Assembly (NCBI GenBank): GCA_038227745.1 | Contig: JBBRPS010000350.1 | Coordinates: 1-10,099, forward strand | Source of the DNA: DASPXY01 sp038227745 | Lineage (GTDB): Bacteria; Planctomycetota; Planctomycetia; Gemmatales; Gemmataceae | Reading direction: 5' to 3' | DNA: 10,099 nt | Shown here: positions 1-6,241 of the stretch, piece after piece | Layout of the letters: every line of letters begins with the position of its first letter | Position numbering within the stretch: the first letter of the stretch is position 1 | Program-made: the position numbers and the translations under genes | Notes under the pieces: model-generated | What the model was told of the DNA's origin: nothing | The model's input: the letters and a program-made list of their open reading frames with translations, nothing else | The model's database searches: none

Positions 1-316
1 CCGTCGGCGTCTGGAAGGCGTAGCGCGAGAAATCCTGGACGGAGTCGGCGGAGGGGAGGGCCGCCACCTGGCTGGAGCGGTGTTCCTGGCACGGGCAGCC
101 GGGGATGTCCTGGCGGTCCGAGTTCGCCGGGCCTTTCCCGGGGGGGGACGGCTGTGATGGTTTCGCGGGCCGGTGCTGGCAGCAGGATGGGCGGTCGGAC
201 TTGCCCCCCTGGGCGGGAGAGCAAGAGCCTGCCCAGAGCGCGGCCGTACAGCAGCAGTACCAGGGGCCTGCCGTCGTGACCAGCATCAGGTAAACCGCCA
301 CCGCGCTCCGCAACAT
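1..316 (-). CDS. Secreted Cys-rich small protein, 3' end beyond window
   Basis: An open frame runs from an ATG at 316 to the window edge without a stop, giving 105 visible residues. Residues 1-19 look like a signal peptide (MLRS, then a hydrophobic run), followed at once by Cys21-Cys22-Cys23. Further Cys lie at 32, 45, 46, 74 and 76, with His48 and His79; the later part reads CPCQEH. The middle is rich in Pro, Ser, Gly and Lys and probably disordered. A GGAG lies nine bases before the start; an in-frame ATG at 352 is an alternative start that would add 12 residues. I do not recognise a named family. Secretion and Cys clusters beside a metal pump suggest metal binding or a thiol role outside the cytoplasm, which is inference. 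A run of eight C in the coding strand (about 138-145) could shift the frame if misread. The true length is unknown. Confidence 0.6.
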   Translation of the reverse strand, partial: MLRSAVAVYLMLVTTAGPWYCCCTAALWAGSCSPAQGGKSDRPSCCQHRPAKPSQPSPPGKGPANSDRQDIPGCPCQEHRSSQVAALPSADSVQDFSRYAFQTPT

Positions 317-376
317 CTCGACGCACTCCGACGGGCTGTGGGTGACGGCCATGTGGTAGCCCCCACCCTTCCCCTC

Positions 377-406
377 ATTATCGGTCGCGGCACCGTCAAA
401 AATCAA
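377..406 (-). promoter_or_regulatory. Candidate sigma70-like promoter for the leftmost gene
   Basis: On the minus strand a -35-like TTGATT (406-401) and a -10-like GATAAT (382-377) are 18 bases apart. The -10 matches consensus at five of six positions and the -35 at four of six. The stretch is AT-rich against a very GC-rich background. Transcription would begin near 370, about 54 bases before the ATG at 316. If real, the leftmost Cys-rich gene can be expressed apart from the efflux operon. Planctomycete promoters are poorly defined, so this is tentative. Confidence 0.35.
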
Positions 407-594
407 CCCCGATCCGCCGGCCGTGACAAAAAGAGTGTAAAGCCGCCACAGGGGGGGCACCGCGCAGCGAGTCCGGCACGATGCTCGTCATCGCCACCGA
501 GTTGGCGGCGGCACGTCCCGTTCGGAATCAGCGGCGCACGGCGGCCCAGGCGGCGGCCCGTCGCGCTCCCGGCGTGCGCGTGGTCGTGGCTCAC
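403..594 (-). CDS. Possible small ORF overlapping the czcC stop
   Basis: A 63-codon frame begins with GTG at 594, sharing four bases (GTGA) with the czcC stop, and ends with TGA at 405-403. The predicted peptide starts SHDHAHAG, a His/Asp run of the sort seen in metal-handling proteins, and has Cys at about residues 32, 50 and 53 (the last two as CPPC). GTGA overlaps are typical of translational coupling, but there is no clear ribosome binding site, the middle is Arg-rich as in chance GC-rich frames, and its end overlaps the -35 box of the next candidate promoter. It may equally be non-coding spacer between czcC and the leftmost gene. Confidence 0.22.
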   Translation of the reverse strand: MSHDHAHAGSATGRRLGRRAPLIPNGTCRRQLGGDDEHRAGLAARCPPCGGFTLFLSRPADRG

Positions 595-2198
595 GGTAGC
601 ACCCGCTGGCCCACGGCCGTGTTGAGCTTGAGCGTGTTGCGGCGGTGCCGCAGCAGGGTGTCCCGGTACTGCCGCAGCGTGTCGCTGTACTCGCGCTGCG
701 CCTCCAGGTAGCTGCCGAGCCCCGCCTGGCCGCTCGTGAACAGCCGGTACTGGGCGTCGCGCAGGCCCCGGGCGCGGCCCAGGATGTCCTCCTCGAACCG
801 CTGCACGGCGGCCTTCGTGACGGCGTACTCCTCGGCCGCCCGCCGCACCTCGGTCACCACCTGCCGCTCCAGCCCGGCCAGCTCGATCTGCGTCTGCGTC
901 ACGTTCACCCGGGCGCGGGCGATGTTGCCCTGGTTGCGGTTGAAGAGGGGCAGGCCCGTCAGCACCCCGACCCCCCAGGACGTCGTGTTCCGCCCGCCCA
1001 CCGGGCCGTTGTCGGTGTAAGTGGCGGGCGTGTAGAGGACGTACACCTCGGAGACCCGCTCCTTGCGGACGAGGTCCACGTCGGCCCAGGCGCGCTGCAC
1101 GCCCAGGCGGAAGGCGTTCAGGTCGGGCCGGGCCTCCAGGGCCAGCCGCTCCAGGTCGTCCGCGCACGGCGGGGCGGGCGCCGCGTCGCGGAGGGTGCCG
1201 CTCACCTCCAGGCAGCCGGCCTGCTCGGGGGGCAGGCCGAGCAGGCCGGCCAGGGTCCGCTTCGCCTGCCGCAGCGCCCCCTCGGCCGCCTGAAGGGCCA
1301 CCTCGGCGCTGCTGCGCTGGATCAGGACGCGGTCCAGCTCGGTGGCCGGCTGCACCCCCTTCTCGACCAGGCCGCGCACGGTCCCGGCGGTCTGCTCGTA
1401 CAGGGCCAGGCTCGCCTTCGTGGTGCGGACGCTCTCCCGGGCGTCGAGGATGTCCACGAAGGCCGTGTAGAGGTTGTCGATCTCCAGGCGGACGGCGTTC
1501 TGGTACTGCGCCTCCAGCACGCGCTTGGCGCTCTGGGCCACGCGGATGCGGTCGAGCCGCTTGCGGTTGATGTCGATGGGCTGGATGACCGTCGCGGTGT
1601 AGCTGGTCTCGCCGGGGCGCTGCGGGGAGTAGCTGCCGTAGGGGACATTATCGACGCTGGCGAACAGCAGCGGGTTGAGGCGCAGGCCGGCGGACAGGAT
1701 GTCGGCGTCGGCCTTGGGGATCTCCTGGAATTTCGTCCGCAGGTCGTAGTTCTGGCTCACGAGGAAGTCGATGGCCGCGTCCAGCGTCAGGCCGCCCGGC
1801 GGCGTCTCCTCCCCCGGCCCGGGGAGTTCGAGCGGGCCGTGCAGCGGGGCTTTCTGGGCCAAAAGGGGGGCCGGGGGCGTGATGCGCGGCGGCCCCTGCC
1901 CGCCGGCCGGCCTGATCCCCCCGGCGTAGGCGGCGCTGGAGAGGACGTCGCGGTTCGCGGTCACACCCACCGGCTCGCCCAGGCGGGCCTCGGGGGAGCC
2001 GGGGCTGGCCGGGAGCCGGCTCTCCAGAGCCCCGGGGGCGCTGAGGTGCTGGTGGGTGCGGGCCTTCTCCTTGTTCGTCTCGCCCTTGGTGATCAGGACG
2101 ATGTCGTCCGCGAGCATGGCCTGGGCGGCCGCCCGCCCGGGCCGCAGCCACACGGCGACGGCACACAAAAGCGCCGCCGTGAACAGGAACTGCTTCAT
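591..2198 (-). CDS. czcC: CzcC-like outer-membrane channel of an HME-RND metal efflux pump
   Basis: This is a 535-residue TolC-type outer membrane factor, forming the outer-membrane and periplasmic duct that receives metal ions from CzcA through CzcB. Residues 1-27 are a signal peptide (MKQFLF, hydrophobic core, ending near AAAQA). Residues 28-135 form a Pro/Gly-rich linker longer than usual for the family. Two outer-membrane efflux repeats follow, at about 137-325 and 350-530, with long amphipathic helices; the stretch SWGVGVLTGLPLFNRNQGN near 407-425 is characteristic of CzcC-type channels. The start at 2198 is chosen because AAGGAG lies seven bases upstream and a signal peptide follows directly; an in-frame ATG at 2261 would put a hydrophilic tail before it and would start inside the palindromic repeat. 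Here the gene is last in the pump cluster, after czcB and czcA, whereas the classical order is C-B-A. The repeat between it and the lipoprotein gene could affect its expression. Confidence 0.93.
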   Translation of the reverse strand: MKQFLFTAALLCAVAVWLRPGRAAAQAMLADDIVLITKGETNKEKARTHQHLSAPGALESRLPASPGSPEARLGEPVGVTANRDVLSSAAYAGGIRPAGGQGPPRITPPAPLLAQKAPLHGPLELPGPGEETPPGGLTLDAAIDFLVSQNYDLRTKFQEIPKADADILSAGLRLNPLLFASVDNVPYGSYSPQRPGETSYTATVIQPIDINRKRLDRIRVAQSAKRVLEAQYQNAVRLEIDNLYTAFVDILDARESVRTTKASLALYEQTAGTVRGLVEKGVQPATELDRVLIQRSSAEVALQAAEGALRQAKRTLAGLLGLPPEQAGCLEVSGTLRDAAPAPPCADDLERLALEARPDLNAFRLGVQRAWADVDLVRKERVSEVYVLYTPATYTDNGPVGGRNTTSWGVGVLTGLPLFNRNQGNIARARVNVTQTQIELAGLERQVVTEVRRAAEEYAVTKAAVQRFEEDILGRARGLRDAQYRLFTSGQAGLGSYLEAQREYSDTLRQYRDTLLRHRRNTLKLNTAVGQRVLP

Positions 2199-2225
2199 CT
2201 CCAGACTCCTTCCGTGGTCGCTTGA

Positions 2226-2391
2226 GCAGTTGCCAGTTGCCAGGGAAGAATTGAACCACAAAGCTCACAATGCTCACAAAAACATGTCAGAAAAATGCCA
2301 GAGAAAGCACCACACCAGGGTTGCTTCTGTGGTCTTTGTGAGCTTTGTGGTTCATCTTGCTGGCAACCGGCAACTGGCAACTGGCAACTGC
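2226..2391. repeat. Nested palindromic intergenic repeat element
   Basis: Two perfect inverted repeats are nested around one centre. The outer arms are 18 bp: GCAGTTGCCAGTTGCCAG at 2226-2243 and its exact reverse complement at 2374-2391. The inner arms are 19 bp: TGAACCACAAAGCTCACAA at 2252-2270 and its exact reverse complement at 2336-2354. A third 6-bp pair (ACCACA 2309-2314, TGTGGT 2328-2333) lies inside. The left inner arm continues as a direct repeat of GCTCACAA (2263-2270, 2272-2279). The AT content is much higher than around it. There is no transposase, so it looks like a dispersed non-autonomous palindromic element. Transcribed, it would fold into a long hairpin between the lipoprotein gene and czcC. 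Confidence 0.85.
2362..2389. repeat. Four tandem 7-bp units at the edge of the palindrome
   Basis: The unit GGCAACT is repeated: GGCAACC at 2362-2368, then GGCAACT at 2369-2375, 2376-2382 and 2383-2389. The left end of the palindrome holds fewer units on the opposite strand, so the two ends are unequal and the unit number may vary between strains. Confidence 0.8.
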
Positions 2392-2398
2392 CCGGGGC

Positions 2399-2821
2399 TC
2401 ACTTCTGGAACTCCTCCTCGGGCGGCCGGGGCGGCTTCTTGTTGAACTTGGCCTCGTACATGGCCTCGTACTTGGCGTAGAGCTTGGGGTCACACTTGAA
2501 GCATTGTGACTGCGCCCGGTCGTGGATCTTGCACCAGTCGCCCTTGTCCTTGTACTTCGTCTTGGCCTTGGCGTCGGACATGCACAAGCTGCACAGGTGT
2601 TCGGGAACGCCGTGTTCCTCGCACCACCAGCCCGCGTGCTTGCCCTTCTCTTCCTTGCCCTTGGCCTGCGCCCCCCCCTCGGCGTCCACGTCCTTCTGCT
2701 GACCCCCCTTGCCCTTGGCCTGGTCCCCCTTGCCCTCGTCCTTGCCGCAGCCCACGGCCAGCAGGGCCACGCAGGCCAGCAGCGTCAGCGCCGCGATGCC
2801 GAGTCGGTCGTTCAGTCTCAT
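2399..2821 (-). CDS. Small lipoprotein with two W-C-x2-H-x6-C-x2-C motifs, putative metal binding
   Basis: The product has 140 residues. Residues 1-24 are a lipoprotein signal with a lipobox ending AVGC, so Cys25 would be lipidated. Residues 26-63 are a Lys/Gly/Glu/Gln-rich flexible linker. Then come two tandem motifs 30 residues apart: W66-C67, H70, C77, C80 and W96-C97, H100, C107, C110. Each offers three Cys and one His, a set typical of zinc or other soft-metal sites. The C-terminal tail (111-140) is charged, with a short YEAM/YEAK repeat. The start is backed by GGGAGGAG just upstream. The gene lies 87 bp after czcA and before czcC. The CzcB N-terminus has the same motif, so a role as a periplasmic metal-binding partner of the pump is likely but inferred. 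I know no characterised homologue; the protein could also use the Cys pairs for redox chemistry. Confidence 0.85.
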   Translation of the reverse strand: MRLNDRLGIAALTLLACVALLAVGCGKDEGKGDQAKGKGGQQKDVDAEGGAQAKGKEEKGKHAGWWCEEHGVPEHLCSLCMSDAKAKTKYKDKGDWCKIHDRAQSQCFKCDPKLYAKYEAMYEAKFNKKPPRPPEEEFQK

Positions 2822-2908
2822 GGTCTCCTCCCAGGAAAAGCCTTCGTTCGGGCGACCCTGTCACAGCCTCTGCCGCCGCAGTCCACCACGGCGCGTCCCG
2901 GTTGCTTG

Positions 2909-5900
2909 TCATGGCCCTCTCCGGGCCCGGATGCCCTTGTCGGGGCCATCCCCGGCCGGCGCGACGGCCAACCCGGCGGCCAGGTACACGTTCGCCTCGG
3001 AGGCGACCGCGCTCGCCTCCTTCCCGGGCGCAGGCGACTTGAAGATCAGGTACAGGACGCGGACCACGAACAGCGACATGATCATCGCGCTGACCACGCC
3101 GCCGATGACGACCGTCGCCAGCGGTCGCTGCACCTCCGCGCCCATGCCGGTGCTGAACGCCATCGGCACGAACCCCAGGCTGGCCACCAGCGTGGTCATC
3201 AGTACCGGCCGCAGTCGCGTGACGGCCGCCTGCTGCACCGCCTCGTCCAGGGGCAGGCCTTTCTGGCGGAGCTGGCGGATGTAAGACACCAGGATCATGT
3301 CGTCGAGCACCGCCACGCCGGACATGGCGATGAAGCCGATGCCCGCCGAGATCGAGAACGGCATGTCGCGCAGCCACAGGGCGAAGATCCCGCCCACCGC
3401 GGCGAAGGGCACGCCGGTGAAGACGCGCACGGCGTCCACGGCGTTGCCGTAGGTCATATACAGCAGACCGAAGATCATGACGAGCGCCAGCGGCACCACG
3501 ATCAGCAGCCGATTCTTGGCGCTGATCAGGTGCTCCCACTGGCCGCCCCACTCGACGTGGTAGCGGGCCGAGGGCATCGGCACCTGCTCCCCCACCTGTC
3601 GCTGCGCCTCGGCCACGAAGCTGCCCATGTCCCGGCCGCGCACGTTGACCGTGACCGTGATCCGCCGCTGCCCCCACTCCCGGGTGATCGTCGAGGGGCT
3701 GTCCTCCAGGATCTCAAGTGAAGCCAGGCGGGCCAGGGGGATGCGCTCCCCCTTGCTGGTGGCCACGGGGATCTCGCCGATGGCCTGGCGCGCCTCCTCG
3801 GCGTGCTCCTTGCCGCCGCGGTACTTCTCCGGCAGGCGCACGACGAGCGGGAAGCGGTACTGTCCCTCGTATACATCGCCCAGGCGCATGCTCCCCAGGG
3901 ACTCCACCAGGTCGAGCACCGCCTTGGCCGGCAGGCCGTAGCGGGCCAGCTGGTCCTGCCTCATCTTGATCTGCAGCACGGGCTGCCCCGTGACCTGCTC
4001 GGTGTTGACGTCGGCGGCGCCGGGGATGGCCTTGAGGATCTTCTCGATCTCCTGGGCCTTGGTCTGGAGCACCTTGAGATCATCGCCGAACAGCTTGACG
4101 GCCACGTCCGCCTTGACGCCGGAAATCATCTCGTCGATGCGCAGCTTGATCGGCTGCGAGTACGAGAAGCGCGGCCCGAGGAACGGCCGGATCTCCTGCT
4201 GGATCAGCTTTGTTAGATCGTCCTGCGTGCGCGCCTTCTTCCACCGGGGGCGCGGCTTGAGGCTGATGAACAGGTCGGTCAGCTCGACCCCCATCGGGTC
4301 GGTCGCGATCTCGGCGGTGCCGATCCGACTCCAGACGTGCGCCACCTCGTCGGGGAACTCCTTGAGGAGGGCGCGCTCGATCCGCGTGTTCTCCTCAATG
4401 GACTGTTCCAGGTCGGTCCCCGCCAGGCGCACCACGTTGACGGTGACGGCCCCTTCCGAGAGGGTGGGCACGAACTCCGACCCGAGGTTGGGGGCGACCA
4501 GGCCAAAGGCCAGCAACAGGATACAGGCGGCGAAGCCGATGACGGCGTACTTGTGCCGCATGGCGATGCGCAGGATCGGGGCGTGGATGGCGTGGGCGAG
4601 GCGCATCAGCAGCGGCTCGCGCTCCTGGATCTTCTTCGGCAGCAGCAGGCTGGCGAGCACCGGCATCAACGTCAGCGACAGGACCATCGAGCCGGCGAGG
4701 GCGCAGATGACGGTCAGGGCCATCGGCCGGAACAGCTTGCCCTCGATCCCTTCCAAAGTCAAGATCGGCAGGTACACGATCATGATGATCAGCTCCCCGA
4801 ACATCGTCGGCTTGCGCACCTCGACGGCGGCCTCGCGGATCCTCTCCCGATGTGTCTTGCCCTTGCCGTCGCCGTGGGCGATGTGGCGGACGCAGTTCTC
4901 GATCATGACCACGGAGCTGTCCACGACCATGCCGAAGTCGATGGCCCCCAGGCTGAGCAGGCTGGCGGCGATGCCGAAGCGCAGCATGCCGCAGAAGGCG
5001 AACAGCATCGCCAGCGGGATGGCCAGCGCCACGATGGCGGCGGCGCGCAGGTTGCCCAGGAACAGGAACAGCACCGAGACCACGAACAGGCCGGCTTCCA
5101 GCAGGTTGTTCTTGACCGTGTCGATGACGAAGTCCACCAGCTCGGTGCGGTCGTAGACCGTCTCCACCTTGACGTTCTTCGGCAGGGCCGTCTTGATCTC
5201 TTCGAGCTTGTGCTTGAGCGACCAGGTGACCTCGTGGCTATTCTGGCCCATGAGCATGAAGCCCAGGCCGAGGACGACTTCGCCCTTGCCGTCGGCCGTC
5301 ACCGCCCCGCGGCGGATCTCGTGGCCGATCTGCACGTCGGCCACGTCGCCGATCTTGATGGGCACGCCGTCCTTGGCCGCGACCACGATGGCCTTGATCT
5401 CGTCCAGGGTGACGGTGCGGCCGAGGCCGTGGACGAGGAGCATTTGCGAGCCCCGGCGGACGTTGCCGCCGCCGACATTCTTGTTGTTCTTGTGGACCGC
5501 CTCGACCACCTCGTCGAACGTCAGCCCGTGCCGGACGAGGCGGTTGGGGTCGAGGCGGATCTGGTACTGCTTCTCGAAACCGCCCCAGCTGTTGACCTCG
5601 GCCGTGCCCTTGACGGTGCGCAGCTTGGGCTTGATGACCCAGTCGTGGATGGTGCGCAGCTCCGTGGCGTCGTCCCCCTTGCCGGTGACGACGTAGTGGA
5701 ACACCTCACCCAGGCCGGTGGCCACCGGCCCCATCTTTGGCCGCTCCAGGCCGGTGGGCAGTTCGACCGTGCCGAGGCGCTCGTTGATGACCTGGCGGGC
5801 GAAGTAGATGTCGGTGCCGTCCGCGAAGGTCACCACCACCTGCGACAGCCCGAACTTCGACACCGAGCGCAGCTGCTGCAGGCGCGGCAGGCCGCTGAGG

Positions 5901-6115
5901 ACCTGCTCGATGGGGAAGGTGATCTGCTGTTCGACCTCCTCGGGGCCGAGGGCCGGGGCGACCGTGTTGATCTGGACCTGCACCGGCGTGGTGTCCGGGA
6001 AGGCGTCGACGTCCAGGTAGCGGAGCGACACCCCGCCCAGGACCGCGAACGCCACCGCCCCCAGGATCACCAGGCAGCGGTGCCGCAGCGAGAAGTCGAT
6101 CACCCAGTTCAGCAC
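2909..6115 (-). CDS. czcA: CzcA-like HME-RND heavy-metal/proton antiporter
   Basis: At 1068 residues this is full length for the heavy-metal RND family, the inner-membrane proton antiporter that moves divalent metals into the CzcB-CzcC conduit. Visible features are a first membrane helix at about 12-32, a first periplasmic porter domain to about 330, helices 2-6 at about 335-490, a helix at about 523-543, a second porter domain to about 865 and the last helices at about 868-1026. Helix 4 contains GAIDFGMVVDSSVVMIEN with Asp393, Asp399 and Glu406, the same spacing as the proton-relay residues D402, D408 and E415 of Cupriavidus CzcA. The stretch LRIDEMISGVKADVAVKLFG (about 658-677) is typical of the family. 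The Met sites of the Cu/Ag pump CusA are not evident, favouring Co/Zn/Cd/Ni; substrate is inferred. In helix 10 Asp938-Asp939 stands where I recall Asn-Gly in many relatives. The start is GTG at 6115, with AAGGAGG seven bases upstream and the usual short N-terminus. Confidence 0.96.
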   Translation of the reverse strand: MLNWVIDFSLRHRCLVILGAVAFAVLGGVSLRYLDVDAFPDTTPVQVQINTVAPALGPEEVEQQITFPIEQVLSGLPRLQQLRSVSKFGLSQVVVTFADGTDIYFARQVINERLGTVELPTGLERPKMGPVATGLGEVFHYVVTGKGDDATELRTIHDWVIKPKLRTVKGTAEVNSWGGFEKQYQIRLDPNRLVRHGLTFDEVVEAVHKNNKNVGGGNVRRGSQMLLVHGLGRTVTLDEIKAIVVAAKDGVPIKIGDVADVQIGHEIRRGAVTADGKGEVVLGLGFMLMGQNSHEVTWSLKHKLEEIKTALPKNVKVETVYDRTELVDFVIDTVKNNLLEAGLFVVSVLFLFLGNLRAAAIVALAIPLAMLFAFCGMLRFGIAASLLSLGAIDFGMVVDSSVVMIENCVRHIAHGDGKGKTHRERIREAAVEVRKPTMFGELIIMIVYLPILTLEGIEGKLFRPMALTVICALAGSMVLSLTLMPVLASLLLPKKIQEREPLLMRLAHAIHAPILRIAMRHKYAVIGFAACILLLAFGLVAPNLGSEFVPTLSEGAVTVNVVRLAGTDLEQSIEENTRIERALLKEFPDEVAHVWSRIGTAEIATDPMGVELTDLFISLKPRPRWKKARTQDDLTKLIQQEIRPFLGPRFSYSQPIKLRIDEMISGVKADVAVKLFGDDLKVLQTKAQEIEKILKAIPGAADVNTEQVTGQPVLQIKMRQDQLARYGLPAKAVLDLVESLGSMRLGDVYEGQYRFPLVVRLPEKYRGGKEHAEEARQAIGEIPVATSKGERIPLARLASLEILEDSPSTITREWGQRRITVTVNVRGRDMGSFVAEAQRQVGEQVPMPSARYHVEWGGQWEHLISAKNRLLIVVPLALVMIFGLLYMTYGNAVDAVRVFTGVPFAAVGGIFALWLRDMPFSISAGIGFIAMSGVAVLDDMILVSYIRQLRQKGLPLDEAVQQAAVTRLRPVLMTTLVASLGFVPMAFSTGMGAEVQRPLATVVIGGVVSAMIMSLFVVRVLYLIFKSPAPGKEASAVASEANVYLAAGLAVAPAGDGPDKGIRARRGP

Positions 6116-6208
6116 AGGATCCCTCCTTGCCCGAAGCCTCGTGCCGCGTCCGCAGCCACGGCGTTGCCCCTTGGGCCGAGCGGCCCCGGGCCTTGTCCTT
6201 CCGTCCGT

Positions 6209-6227
6209 ACAGCCCGAACCGGGCTGT
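6209..6227 (-). promoter_or_regulatory. Perfect hairpin between czcB and czcA
   Basis: ACAGCCCG (6209-6216) and CGGGCTGT (6220-6227) form a perfect 8-bp stem with a 3-base loop, starting 14 bases after the czcB stop in the 126-bp gap before czcA. No U-run follows on the minus strand, so it is not a standard terminator. It could protect the czcB message end or reduce read-through and so adjust the czcA to czcB ratio. Confidence 0.4.
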
Positions 6228-6241
6228 CAGTGGCCGCAGCC

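Noticed and set aside
403..1167. Long minus-strand frame of 254 codons
   Set aside because: Most of it is an Arg/Gly/Ala-rich shadow inside czcC; only the part after the czcC stop was kept as a weak small-ORF candidate.
645..2225. 526-codon open frame on the + strand
   Set aside because: It is antisense to czcC, low-complexity, and explained by high GC at third codon positions.
2199..2261. Upstream ATG for czcC at 2261
   Set aside because: It would begin inside the palindromic repeat, add a hydrophilic tail before the signal peptide, and lacks the AAGGAG seen before 2198.
2226..2391. CRISPR-like or insertion-sequence interpretation of the repeats
   Set aside because: There is a single palindrome with contiguous 7-mers, no spaced direct repeats, no transposase and no obvious target-site duplication.
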